A DNA stretch of 64,000 bases from Notolepis coatsorum (Eukaryota; Chordata; Actinopteri; Aulopiformes; Paralepididae), in assembly GCA_963971535.1 (NCBI GenBank), contig OZ020589.1:87123796-87187795 (forward strand), in the 5' to 3' direction. The position numbers and the translations under genes were made by a program. Below are positions 11,462-21,575 of the stretch, piece after piece. The notes under the pieces were generated by a model that searched no databases, was not told where the DNA came from, and worked only from the letters and a program-made list of their open reading frames with translations. The first letter of the stretch is position 1. Each line of letters starts with the position of its first letter.

Positions 11462-11814
11462 TGCCCATGCCAAAAATAATTGGCCTTTTTAAATTCTATA
11501 ACATTTCCAGGATTTGCATATTATATATAAAATACATTGCCATTGTTTTATTGTTGAAATGGTGTCAAACAGTTTTTCCTTGTCAACAATTCACTTTTGT
11601 TTATATTCACATCTGCACCCAAATACTAATAATCTATGAACTGAATACATTTCCTACCTCTTACAATCTTTGCAATGTTCATTTTTGTAGTTTTCTTTGC
11701 TCTTACAATGTTTATATCCCATTCGTGTTAAGTTTCACTTTTGGATTTGCGAAGTTGTAATGAGTCCGACCTCTGACAGCAGTTCGATTACGAGGGAGAT
11801 CATATAGACCAATC
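11462..11814. other. Unassigned A/T-rich intron sequence
   Basis: No gene, TIR or tandem repeat was recognised in this A/T-rich stretch, which follows the A-rich tail of LINE-A. A 99-codon open frame exists (11461-11760), but it resembles nothing I know. Confidence 0.3.
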
Positions 11815-11822
11815 ATATAGAC

Positions 11823-13807
11823 CAGTGGTCACCAAACTACGGCCTGCAGGCCGGATCGGGCCCGCCTCCACATTTGTGGAGCTTACTTTTTTTTGTATTT
11901 TTATTTTTATTTTATTTTTTAAGATGGCAGCATCCCCATTGTCTGTGCTGAATGTTTGTTAGTGTTTGATTATTTCTTTTGGTTTTTAGTACTTTTAAAC
12001 ATCCATTTTTAGTAAGTAGTAGTTTTCATTTGATCCTTTTTCATTTTTCATTCACCGATTTGTGGACTTTTTTTTAGTGTCCTGAAAGGCGCCTTATAAA
12101 TAAAATGCATTATTATTATTATTATTATCATCCAGGAGGGAAAATACACTTTGGATAGTCCTGGCCAGGAAACACTTTGCAACTGTGATCTCCTCTGGCA
12201 ATAGTTGGATATTGTAATGTGTGGCGAGGGATTGCAGCAATTCCACTGAGAGAAACTGGTCTGAGGCTGGATAACATGCCTGTATGCCTCTCATAAGTTG
12301 TTCTCCAACTCATGAGAACCTGCTCTCAAGCTCTTGCAGCATTCTGTCGAGGACTGGATAGAACAGTCTCTGTCTCAGCTGATCTCCTGAGCTGAGGTCT
12401 GAGCTGATGACTCAACTACATACTCGTCCATCCTTTTCTGCTTCCTCCTTTGGCTGGTAGTATGTTCCTCAATCCCAAGGCCATTACATATGGCCTTTGT
12501 CCTGTCATACATGTCCACTGCCATCTCTGAGGTGCGATAACCTTTGAGTGTGTCCTGCACTGTGCTTTTAAATAGTACAGAGCTAGGTGGTCTGTAGGTA
12601 CTGTATATTTATTTCATAAATAGTGTTATTTATTTCATTAACACTTTGGTTGCCTTGGGTTAAATTCATGATATACCATAGATTGCCAGCTCTATTTGTC
12701 TATGGAGAAGTACCCCTTCTTTGCAGGGCTATAACTTTTTAAATTCTATTGCTACATTGCCATTATTAGGGCCCATTCAAAGTCCTATATGTATTGTTCA
12801 TTGTGTAGCAACGTTAAACTTTTTCATTCACATATTCATAGTAAAGTATGGTCTAATGTATAAGTATGTTTTCATCTCTTTCTGCAGCTTTCTCCAGAAC
12901 GTGATCTATAGCCCCAAATGCATTATATTGATGATGCAATACAGTTTTATGGCAATCAGCGCGATATAAAAAATTCCAACTAGACGTACTTCTAGAAGTT
13001 ACTACACGTCATCTGATGTTGACCGGATGGGCTAGGGGGCGTTTATAATTCCGTGGGCAGCGTTATACCAATCATCTAATGTGGGTCAAATGTTGATAAT
13101 AGCAGTTAGTATCGAAGACGGTAACGTTACACGCTGAAACTCACCCCAGTCTCCGCGCGCCGTTGGGCGATCATCGTAGAGTTGAAATCTTATCATTATG
13201 GGATGTAAATTTACCCGGTCCATCTCCAGCTTGTATAATGGTATATACGTCCAAATCATGTTGTTTATCGAGTTATTGGCAATCGATCACTGTGTAGCGT
13301 GACGAGCCAGAGTCGCGGGACCTATAGCGAGCGCCCGGAAGTACTACGGACGTAGCACAACCTCTATGCCACTTCCTGTTAAAGCGATTGCGCCGATCGG
13401 CCACCAGATGGCGCTCCTGAACCGCCAGAGAGCTCAGTGGGTCCTGCTGGTGGATCTCAGGCCAGCGGAGGGGACATATGAATCCGATCGCAGATTTTTG
13501 AAATATTGATATAAGGACGCTGTACAGCGTCCCCCGGCAACTTGAGCATGGCCCGCAATGGCGTCAAAACACGTTTCATGGCAGTCAAAGTGTTAATAGT
13601 GTTATTATTTATTTCCTGACTTTCCTTTCTGTGAAGATCCCGGAAAGGGTTATTAATATTTGGTTATGTGTGGCTTTCTGGAAAACAATAAATGTTTACG
13701 TTTAGGCACCCCTGCGATCGTCACACTCTGTTACAAACTGACCCCGGCCCCCACCAGAGAAGGGAAAAGTTATGTGGCCCTCACAGGAATAAGTTTGGGG
13801 ACCCCTG
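11823..13807. mobile_element. hAT element 4, hosting piggyBac-like copy B
   Basis: Imperfect TIRs cagtggtcaccaaact and agtttggggacccctg are flanked by the perfect 8-bp duplication atatagac (11815-11822 and 13808-13815). The subterminal ctgcaggccggatcgggccc resembles other hAT families. No transposase ORF was recognised. Without the nested copy the element is about 1.0 kb. Confidence 0.88.
12638..13596 (-). mobile_element. piggyBac-like non-autonomous element, copy B (complete, inverted)
   Basis: It is bounded by TTAA at both ends, with TIRs cactttggttgcc and ggcagtcaaagtg just inside. It is the reverse complement of copy C (32788-33748) along its length, with few differences. TTAA target duplication and the length of 959 bp fit a non-autonomous piggyBac-like family. 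It contains no transposase. Confidence 0.85.
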
Positions 13808-13875
13808 ATATAGACCAACAGTCATATATAGACCAATCATATAGACCAACCATATGGACCAACAATCATATAGAC
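13808..13875 (+). repeat. Short minisatellite of catatagaccaat units
   Basis: Units of about 13 bp (catatagaccaat and variants) run between hAT elements 4 and 5, and continue outside them at 11800-11822 and 15780-15805. Before the insertions this was one short tandem array. The unit holds the 8-mer atatagac that both hAT elements duplicated. Confidence 0.75.
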
Positions 13876-13965
13876 CAGTGGTTCCCAACCTTTTTCCCCC
13901 CAGGGACCCCCAAACATCTCTGATGAAATTCGCAGACCCCCTCCTAATAAGATACCATAAAATAC

Positions 13966-14743
13966 TTTTTTTTTTTCATTTTAATAACAAACTGCTTATA
14001 CACAGGCATATGCATCACAATTAGACCCACTATGCTTCTTTGACTTGTGCCTTCAATCAACAAATCTCATCTTGCACCATATGCATTTCAAAATGTTTGG
14101 CCAATATTCAAATGCTGTATTCATCCTCTCAAATCAGGCCCTAATGGTGAACGGTTTGCATTTATGGAACAAATCAATGCAACAAATTAAACTAAATATG
14201 AGACAGGAAATTCCAATCAGTAGCAGAGAGAATCTGTCCTAGCTGGGTTTAATACCTTTTTTTTTGTCATTTTAATAACAAACTGCGTATACACAGGCAT
14301 ATGCATCACAATTAGACCCACTATGCTTCTTTAACTTGTGCCTTCAATCAACAAATCTCATCTTGCACCATATGCATTTCAAAATGTTTGGCCAATATTC
14401 AAATCCTGTATTCATCCTCTCAAATCAGTCCCTAATGGTGAACGGTTTGCATTTATGGAACAAATCAATGCAACAAATTAAACTAAATATGAGACAGGAA
14501 ATTCCAATCAGTAGCAGAGAGAATCTGTCCTAGCTGGGTTTAATACCTTTTTTTTGTCATTTTAATAACAAACTGCTTATACACAGGCATATGCATCATA
14601 ATTAGACCCACTATGCTTCTTTGACTTGTGCCTTCAATCAACAAATCTAATCTTGCACCTTATGTATTTCAAAATTTTGGCCAATATTCAAATCCTGTAT
14701 TCATCCTCTCAAATCAGGCCCTAATGGTGAACGGTTTGCATTT
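13966..14743 (+). repeat. Three tandem 291-bp units inside hAT element 5
   Basis: The unit starts in a T run followed by tcattttaataacaaactgc and ends in tagctgggtttaatacc. Units 1 (13966-14256) and 2 (14257-14547) are complete and nearly identical; unit 3 (14548-14743) breaks off after gaacggtttgcatttatg. Where unit 3 ends the transposase remnant begins, so the array replaced the C-terminal half of the gene. Confidence 0.85.
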
Positions 14744-15472
14744 ATGTTGAATGAAGTAAGAATCCACTGCAGTAAAAATATCCTCACCTCGAGTGGTGGT
14801 AGTAAGGTTGACTGACATGAGAATGTCCTGCTTCAGATCCTCATTTTCAATATATTGCACATAAACGATGAGCACAGCCTCGTCTGCGACAGTTGTAGTT
14901 TCATCAAGTTGTATGGCAAATGGACCCTTTCTAAGCTTTTCTGACAGCTGCTGCTCGCAATCACTTGACATCTTATCAATTCGGTATTTCACTACATTGT
15001 TCGAGAGTGGTACTGATTTTAGTTTATCCGCCACCTGTGGGCCGCACAGTTTCTAAACCATTTTGATGCAGGCTGGTTTGATGAGCTGCTCGCCAATATT
15101 GTGCGGTTTCTTTGCTTTTGCAATTAAAAGCGAACACTCAAAGGAGGCTTCGGTAGCCTTCTGTAAATCACTGCCACCCCTGCTCCACGCTACTCTAACA
15201 TCAACAGGCTTGTTCGCCTTGAGAGACTGTTCTTTCCTCCGAAAAAAGTCTGGATCCTTCCCAACGGTTTCTGGGTGCTTAGACGCCTGATGTCTCTTCA
15301 GCTTGCTGGGCTTCAGGCTCGAGTTTGCCAACTTTTCTCCACAAATCACACACTCAGGTCGTTTGTCTGGTCCCTCAGTGAAGCCCATGGTGATGTAATT
15401 TTCGCGATTGCTGTAGGTCCTAACTTTTTTTGCAGATGAGCTGCCATCATCTCCTTTTCGTTTGTCACACAT
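14744..15472 (-). pseudogene. hAT transposase N-terminal part with BED zinc finger
   Basis: Two open frames on the minus strand join in order. The first (15053-15472) starts with MCDKRKGDDGSSSAKKVR and holds a BED-type zinc finger (Cys-x2-Cys at CVICGEKL, then HxxxxH in KRHQASKHP, about residues 41-65). The second (14744-15034) holds RKGPFAIQLDETTTVADEA, like the first DDE block of Charlie/ZBED5-like transposases. A stop lies between them (SEL/KL region near 15053), and the catalytic C-terminal half is gone. In the family, the BED finger binds the element's ends and the RNase H fold cuts DNA. Confidence 0.85.
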
Positions 15473-15926
15473 TTTCGCCTCTGGCGGCTGACTGCAGACG
15501 AGCCGAGAAAGTTAACTAGCGTGCTAGGCTAGCTACAGAAAGTGATACAGTCAACTGATTCGCGTTTTAGCGGCTACCCGGTAGCCTACTGTTAACATTC
15601 AAAAATCATGTCTAGATGTTTATTTATTTATCTTTTTTTTTTATTGTAGTGGAGAGACTATTCATGCTTCTGATAAAAAAAAAAAAAAAAAAAAACTCAA
15701 ATCATCTGTGGTCTGGCGGACCCCCTGCGCCCCCTGGCGGACCCCCAGGGGTCCGCGGACCCCAGGTTGGGAATCACTGATATAGACCAATCATATGGAC
15801 CAATCAATTTGAAGCACAAGATGTTTACACGCTTCCAGTGCACTCTCAGTGTAGTAGAGCATGGTGTTGGATGTCTATAGTAAACATGATGAGAAGAGCG
15901 TGGTGTTGGATGTCTATAGTAAACAG

Positions 15927-16302
15927 TAGGGGTGTAAAGGTACACGTATCCATACCGAACAGAACCGTTTCAGTGTGTACCGTACCGAACGGCTGTGTAG
16001 TGTACCAAAGGAATACAACGGTATTTTAACCACTAACGACTGCCCACCGGGGGCTGTTTTTTTCACAATCTAATATAATTATTAAAAAAAAAAAAATTAT
16101 TTTATAAGGCGATTATTAATTTCAATATAGAATATTCGTTGACAGCCCTACAAGTACAATTAGTTACTGCACACTACATCACCCCTGAGTGGAACATGGA
16201 AAGCCAAACTTTCCCCCACTGTACCGAAAACCCGTACCAAACCTCGACTTCAAAACCGAGGTAAGTACCGAACCGTGGTTTTTGTGTACTGTTACACCCC
16301 TA
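15927..16302. mobile_element. hAT-like MITE with taggggtgtaa ends
   Basis: TIRs taggggtgtaa and ttacaccccta are flanked by an 8-bp duplication with one mismatch (gtaaacag at 15919-15926, gtaaacat at 16303-16310). Subterminal sequence is rich in taccgaac motifs on both sides. It is 376 bp long with no coding capacity. Its flanks carry a repeated segment gtggtgttggatgtctatag (15859, 15900 and 16328). Confidence 0.8.
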
Positions 16303-16654
16303 GTAAACATACATGATGAGAGAAGAGTGTGGTGTTGGATGTCTATAGTAAACATACGTGATGAAAACAGTGAAGAAACCGCCTCATTCACTTGCTCTCA
16401 GAGCAGGACTTTGATGTATTTTGACATTGTGTATTGGGAGCGTTTGACAGCTCGCGTACACAGAGCAAAGGAGGCGACAATTACAATATGGAATAATCTG
16501 GCGGTACAGTTGAAATCCACTGTAAATTGAGATAAGATAGTGGTGGTAGCTTGGGGGGGGGTGGAGAGTGGGTTCTTCTCTTTCTTATTTTGTCCTCTAC
16601 ATATCTAAATCTTTATTGTATATATAATATTATATAATATATATATATAATACA

Positions 16655-16762
16655 ATTGGCAGTATTAGGGGGTGGGAAGCTGATGGGTGGGGATCGGACG
16701 TTGTGGACAGCGACTCCTACAGGTCGGTTGGTGCGCCTGCGCAGTAGAATCAGGAAACGACG
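16655..16762 (+). repeat. SINE body fragment
   Basis: The stretch gacagcgactcctacaggtc with flanking gcgcctgcgcag matches the body of the tRNA-derived SINE at 23994-24240 (24155-24200). No tRNA-like head is present here, so it is a fragment. Confidence 0.55.
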
Positions 16763-17379
16763 GGGGCGGCGTACCCTCCAAACGCAGACCCCCGACAATG
16801 AGAGATCGCGCTGTGCAGGTGAAAAGATGCGACTGCTGCTTCCTCGAGTACCGGAGGGGACACGTGATGTAAGGCTTAGTCCACATTGCAGCCGGCTTGT
16901 GGGAGGCATGGCCTAACAACGTTCGAGACAGGGGAGGGTAGAATTGGACGATACAAAATTGGGATGAGAGAAAAATTGAAAAATGGGAGAAAAAGTAGAT
17001 CAAAAACAAACAAAAAATAAATACTCCGGCAAGACAAGCGCTTACAACGTTGCATCAACTAGGCTGCCCCCCCCTCCCCCTCGTTCATATGTAATGCCGG
17101 ATAACATGGGATGGACTACCGCAACCAGTATTTGGAATGGCGATCAGATAATTGGATAATTTTTTTTGCATTACACCAGAGACAAGGTAAGGACAGTATA
17201 TATCCAATCTTGCGTTGATCTGATATTTTTTTCTCCCACGATCGAAGCACGGAGGGGCGCCCGGCTCCAAGCCCCCTTTCATGCGTGCATGAGGAGACAT
17301 AATAACGATAATCTAGCGTTGATTTCAGGAAGATTCGATAATCAGGCGAAAAACGGCAACGTGATAAGTGGATTTAACT

Positions 17380-17660
17380 AAAGGGCTGTTTTCGCGTCTT
17401 TTCCTGGGATTACTCAGAATCACTCAAAATATAACCATATTCACCACGGTATGAAACGGAAATGTACGGATGAAAAAATAATAGTTTTTTTGCATGTTGA
17501 CCAGAAGAAACTCACTGACAATCGACAACGTTATTAGATCCATAGCTATAATATTTAATATAGTTTTAGCACTCGCAAACACGGCATTCTCTCCATTGAA
17601 CAAAGCGCTGGCACAAACGGCCATATGCCCACAGCGACCTCCGGGGGTCAATGTGTTAAG
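17380..17660. repeat. Diverged relative of the piggyBac-like family
   Basis: Read in reverse, this shares segments such as ataccgtggtgaatat with 49655-50000, which in turn resembles one end of piggyBac-like copies B and C. The right end, caatgtgttaa, is like the family's terminal tcaaagtgttaa. It is too diverged for a firm call. Confidence 0.35.
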
Positions 17661-17719
17661 AGGTTAACGTAGTCTTGCTGCAATAAATGAATGAATCCCA
17701 AGAAGAAAAGCACACGTAC

Positions 17720-17929
17720 GTGATGAGAAAAGAGCATGACGTTGGAGGCGAAAGGCTCCCTGAACACCTTGATGAGCAGGTTGAGGTGGCGCAGGTACTG
17801 CCGGCCTTCGGCCATGAAGGCCTTCACCAGGTCGTGGTAGCTCTGCTCCTCGGCTGCCGACGGCTCCTCGTCCATCAGGGGGAAGCCGCCGATGTCCTCC
17901 TCGTCCTGGTGGAACATGTCCATCAGCAC
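17720..17929 (-). CDS. sos1: sos1 exon 5: end of histone-like domain and start of DH domain
   Basis: The exon is 210 bp (70 codons, phase 0 at both ends) and aligns gap-free with human SOS1 residues 171-240. It begins [15 protein letters not shown] and ends [17 protein letters not shown]. The acceptor has a long pyrimidine tract ending ccggcag at 17930-17935, and the donor is gtacgt (17714-17719). The first half is the end of the tandem histone-like fold that contacts the PH-DH unit; [18 protein letters not shown] starts the Dbl-homology domain, which acts on Rac. Two residues differ at usually conserved places: AEGRQ where human has AEIRQ, and YLRHLN where an acidic residue is usual. SOS1 rather than SOS2 is chosen because the acidic loop has SOS1 length and FMAE and FREPF match SOS1. 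Confidence 0.93.
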
Positions 17930-18128
17930 CTGCCGGGACAGAGGGACGGTGAGGAGGACAGCGATATCACCTACAACGTGACATGCATAGATGTGTTGAT
18001 ATATGGGACATTATTCTTATTCGATATAATAAGGATATTTATTCGACTAAAAGTTAGTATGTGTCAGACAAAAATATTGTTCTAATTTGTTGAAATTAAT
18101 TAACTAATTTGCAGTCATCACTGCTAGG
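17930..18128. other. Intron 4, 3' part (minus-strand sense), no repeat seen
   Basis: This is apparently unique intron sequence between the exon 5 acceptor and hAT element 7. The pyrimidine tract of the acceptor (minus strand) occupies 17932-17965. Confidence 0.5.
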
Positions 18129-18361
18129 TAGGGCTGAGCAATAAAACGATAATGATAATTATCGCGATATATTTTAATAATCGATATCGAGCGATAATAA
18201 AAAAAAATATCAATAACGTTTTTTTCTTTTTTTGGTGACCTGCAACAGGGCAGTTTTAAAACCAGAGACAGTGGACAGACTTGTCTTTCTTGCCTGCAAC
18301 TTAAAGTAATGGCTTTGCTTGTCCAAATGACAATACTGACCAAATTGAGATTTATTTTTCA

Positions 18362-18414
18362 CTAACATAACGTTGCTGTCATGAGCCTGCGCTATGGTAG
18401 CCTACAAGTGATTT
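18362..18414 (+). repeat. 53-bp segment shared with hAT element 3
   Basis: The bases from cactaacataacgttgctg to gcctacaagtgat match 8623-8676 in hAT element 3 almost exactly. The two host elements have unrelated TIRs. Confidence 0.75.
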
Positions 18415-18589
18415 ATTTTGTTTGCTTTGTAATTTAAAATACAGTTTGAAACCGTCTGTACATAGTAGGCTATGTGTGCTAGCAGAGCTAGTCTCAAGTC
18501 GTGAGTCACGGTGCACATGTGCGGTATTTTGTCCACCAAAAAAGCGCCAAAAGATAGAAAAGAAACTAGCAGAACCAGAACTATTCAAC

Positions 18590-18653
18590 TCCCCTGGAGC
18601 CACAGTCAACTCCCCTGGAGCCACAGTCAACTCCCCTGGAGCCACAGCCAGCA
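18590..18653 (+). repeat. Three tandem 21-bp units
   Basis: The unit ctcccctggagccacagtca (plus one A) occurs three times in a row. Because 21 is a multiple of three, open frames run through it on both strands; no product is supported. Confidence 0.85.
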
Positions 18654-18900
18654 GAGAAGTTTACTTTCGCTTTCAAACCAGCTGCAGCCTGATAACTGGA
18701 GTGTGAGGTGCTGTAACACTAAAGATGGCGGCAACGACAAAGAATTGCTGCAAAATAAACATACATCTGTTGTTTTAAAAAAATATTTTTTTAATACTTA
18801 TAACAATATTGATAATTAGCGATATCGAGTGATATGATAACATTATAATATCGTTATCGTGATATCATTTTTGGCCATATCGCCCAGCCCTACTGCTAGG

Positions 18901-19101
18901 TCAGGGAGACTTTAGGTGTGGGGGGTGGGCGGTGGTTAGGTCGGGGGGAGATGGTTAGTGAACTAGGGTTAGGGGTGGGTCGGGGGAATGTGTGTGAATG
19001 TGTATGTATGTATGGTATGTGGCTGGGGTCGGATCTGCAAAACCTTATTGTTGTCTTAGATCTTTTTCTGTCACTACAATTTGATAATGGGTGATGGTAG
19101 G
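18901..19101. other. G-rich intron stretch
   Basis: The segment is rich in short G runs (ggtgtggggggtgggcggtgg) followed by a TGTATG tract. It resembles the G-rich stretch at 24440-24500 and may be the 3' untranslated part of an old L1. No gene was seen. Confidence 0.35.
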
Positions 19102-20363
19102 TGTTGTGAAGGACCAGATTAAACTGAGAATCTACCTTTATTGTTTGATATACTTTGTATATTATTTATATATATACACGGAATATCCCTTTACCTGCGT
19201 TCAAACCAGAGTAATATTCGCTCTCCTATTGGACAGCACCCCCAGGCGCCAGCGCGCAAGCCTCCAACGGCAAGTTCAAAGACAACTGCAGGCATGTCGG
19301 AACATGCCCGGAGTCAGCGTAGTGATACCAGACAAGGACTGAGGTTGGGACTGCGGCAGGTGCGAACAGTAGCTGTTCATCCAGTTCGGTAAAACAGTGA
19401 AGTGAGCAACCTTGCGTCTAACAGAGCATTGAGAACCGCGTGCGAATAGAATGGTAAAAGTGTCAGAGTTTAATGAAGTAACGTTGAGTTCGACTTAACC
19501 TAATGTGAAGTAAATAGTCGTTCATTTATTGTATATCGTGCGGCCACAGTTCTTTCGTGTGTAGCATTACCCAGCGGTTCGTCGTGTCTTTAGCTAGTGT
19601 ACTTAACCAAGCTGTGTGGCCTAAATACGTCGCCCACACCCAAGGAGTCCTAGGCGGAGAACCGTTGGACATGTACACAGGAGAATCGGCGTCGGCGACT
19701 GCAGAACCATTACTGGTTGGATTATATTGATTTGGAACGTGGTACCCGGAGAAGAGCATCGTTGATTTCCACTATCGTTTGGGATTCAACCTCGTGAGGA
19801 TTACAACTCGGGCCGGCCTCGTGGACGGGGCTGGCTAGCTGTCATCAATGCTGTCGAGCATCTGGATTACAATTATTACTTTGCTGCTGATCGAGGGAGT
19901 TTACAAGGACCGACTCCTGTACCTGGAGTCTCTTTATTCCTCATTGAATCAGACGGAGTACCCGAACATTCCTCTACCCTCCAGGCCTTACACCCCCGGA
20001 GGGAACCCATTGTCTCCAGTCGGTACCAGTGTTGCCCTATATAGTTGCTACTATACGACAGGTGGTGTCAACTTAGACCCATCGTAGGATTCCTGCTATT
20101 CTTAGTGACTCATGCTATTGACTGACTTTACATATATTCTTCGCCATACAAGCGCAACCCTAATTCTCATTCTGTAACCTAACGTTGCCTAATAATAATA
20201 AATTACCCTCAAATACTATTTCTTTGTCAATGCCGTATTCTTGTGGGTGTTCACCATCTATATTTGATGTACTGTCTGGCCAGTAATTAAAGTACATAAC
20301 TAGCAGTGGTTTAATCTATCACAATCTTTAATACAGTCAGGGTTTTGTAACCCCTCAGTTACA
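19102..20363 (+). repeat. BEL/Pao 5' LTR
   Basis: The LTR starts tgttgtgaaggaccag and ends cccctcagttaca. It matches the reverse complement of 41850-43158 at both ends and in several internal blocks. An AATAAT/AATAAA-like signal near 20190-20205 could mark the end of R. The LTR lies antisense to sos1 in intron 4. Confidence 0.8.
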
Positions 20364-20382
20364 ATTGGTCCTTCGAGCCGGA
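20364..20382 (+). other. Primer binding site of the BEL/Pao element
   Basis: The sequence attggtccttcgagccgga begins right after the LTR. It is the kind of tRNA-complementary site known in BEL/Pao elements, and its place directly downstream of an LTR supports the call. Confidence 0.7.
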
Positions 20383-20421
20383 GGGTATCAGTGTAATATT
20401 TAATATAATATTAATATTGAC

Positions 20422-21575
20422 ATGGCCAGCGGTGAACACTCCCCAAGCGGCTCCCCTAAGCTAGAACGCACGCAGCGCAAACGTAAGCTACCTCCATATC
20501 TGGAGGAATTCGCTTTCGTTCTACCCCCTAGCTTATCTAAACAGACGTTAAATAAGGATAAATCGGATAGTCTAAGCATGTCCAATCCTATCGACTTGGC
20601 GACCCTGCCAGTAGAGACCCCAGTGGGTTCAAACGAAACTGACTTAGCTCACGGGGGGGACCAAGTGGGACATGACGTGACTATACCTCCAGACAGCATC
20701 ACCGGGATAGACCCCGGAGCGCTCCAGGATAAAGAACGCGCTCCAGGGATAGAACCCGACACACAACCAAGAGAAGATAACCGCGCCCAGGAGATAGACC
20801 TCGGAGCGCGCCAGGAGAACAGATCTCCAACAAGCCCTGTCAGCACCCGATCACCTCAGTCAGTGTCATCCCCCAGCGAGGCGGACCAGAGACTGGCGCA
20901 AGCCTTGATCGCCACGCTGACAGCCTCAACCGAAAGAGACCGACTCCAGGGTGAGCGCGACCGGCTTCAAGCAAAGACGCTTAGTGAGCGCGAACACTCT
21001 GCCACGGAAAGAGAGCGCCTCCACGCGCAACTCCAAGCGCAAGCCCTTAGTGAGCGCGAACACTCTGCCGTGGAACGAGAGCGCCTCCAGGCTCAACAGA
21101 TGAGCGAGCGCGAACAACGAGAGCGCCTCCAGGCGCAACAATTAAGAGAGCGCGAACACTCTGCAGCGGAACGAGAGCGCCTTCACACGCAACTCCAAGC
21201 GCAAGCCCTTAGTGAGCGCGAACACTCTGCAACTGAACGAGAGCGCCTCCAGGCGCAACAAAGGAGTGAGGACGACCGCATAAGACTGGAGGAGAGGCGC
21301 CTTCAGACGGAAGAGAACATCGAACGAGAACGCGCCAATGCACAGCGCGAAGCAGAGCGCGACCGGCTGCAGGCGCAGATGATAGAACAATTGATCGCCA
21401 GGGCGACACCCCCTCTCTCCGCACGGAGCTCCCGGAGATCATCACGACAAGGGTCTAGGGCACCTTCCCCTACCCGACAAAGCGACCCGGGACCCGGCCA
21501 ACAGGAGGAACCTGTCTACGTCTCCGAGCCCCCTCCCCGACCGGTCCATACGAGACCCAGCCACTGCCAGCGAGG
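20422..21575 (+). pseudogene. BEL/Pao gag-region remnant with coiled-coil repeats
   Basis: The frame starts at 20422, about 40 bases after the primer site. It has a basic start (KLERTQRKRKLPPYLEEF), a Pro/Asp-rich linker, and then a long Glu/Arg/Gln-rich stretch (about residues 170-310) built from imperfect units like LSEREHSATERERLHAQ, which should form a coiled coil. In the family, Gag builds the particle. The region is treated as a fossil because the element is incomplete; it breaks off near 21575, where unrelated sequence begins. Confidence 0.7.

Larger units (their letters stand above)
13876..15779 (-). mobile_element. hAT element 5 with BED zinc finger transposase remnant
   Basis: TIRs cagtggttcccaacc and ggttgggaatcactg are flanked by the perfect duplication atatagac (13868-13875 and 15780-15787). 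Subterminal runs around the TIRs (gggacccccaaac; ggaccccctgcgccccc) are like those of Charlie-type hATs. The right half holds the N-terminal part of a hAT transposase on the minus strand, and the left half three tandem 291-bp units, so this is an internally deleted derivative of an autonomous element. Confidence 0.92.
16303..17719. other. Intron 5 sequence with repeat fragments
   Basis: No host exon was found. The part at 16380-16560 may be the end of an L1-like LINE (reads ERLTARVHRAKEA in one frame) followed by a G-rich 3' region. An A/T dinucleotide tract lies at 16617-16650. A SINE-like fragment (16655-16760) and a piggyBac-like relative (17380-17660) are listed separately. The rest (16930-17380) showed nothing recognisable. 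Confidence 0.4.
18129..18892. mobile_element. hAT element 7 with tagggctg ends
   Basis: TIRs tagggctgagcaat and atatcgcccagcccta (paired over tagggctg and beyond) are flanked by the perfect duplication ctgctagg (18121-18128 and 18893-18900). Subterminal regions are rich in cgatat motifs. Internally it carries a 53-bp segment shared with hAT element 3 and three tandem 21-bp units. The family recurs at 38931-40018 and around 50203-51148. Confidence 0.9.
19102..21575 (+). mobile_element. BEL/Pao LTR retrotransposon remnant (5' LTR, primer site, gag region)
   Basis: A 5' LTR (19102-20363, TGT...ACA) is followed at once by a primer-binding-site-like stretch and a gag-region frame. The family call rests on the primer site tggtccttcgagccgg and on the style of the gag start (KRKLPPYLEEF). 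A solo LTR of the same family lies at 41850-43158 on the other strand. The copy is broken: no pol region or 3' LTR was seen, so at least one large loss has occurred. Confidence 0.78.

Noticed and set aside
12721-12969. An 82-codon frame conserved in all three piggyBac-like copies
   Set aside because: The copies are near-identical as DNA, so the open frame needs no selection; the protein has no recognisable features.
16656-17009. Overlapping frames of 86-114 codons on both strands
   Set aside because: GC-rich SINE-like fragment with no start context or similarity; the frames are mutual shadows.
1-17719. sos1 exon 6 (expected to start DVENIF)
   Set aside because: No minus-strand match seen; the interval is filled with LINE-A and hAT elements.
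17687-18085. A plus-strand frame of 132 codons over sos1 exon 5
   Set aside because: It is the antisense shadow of the exon and runs into intron sequence.
20422-21575. A host coiled-coil protein gene
   Set aside because: It lies directly behind an LTR and a primer-binding-like site and has the expected position and style of a BEL/Pao gag region.
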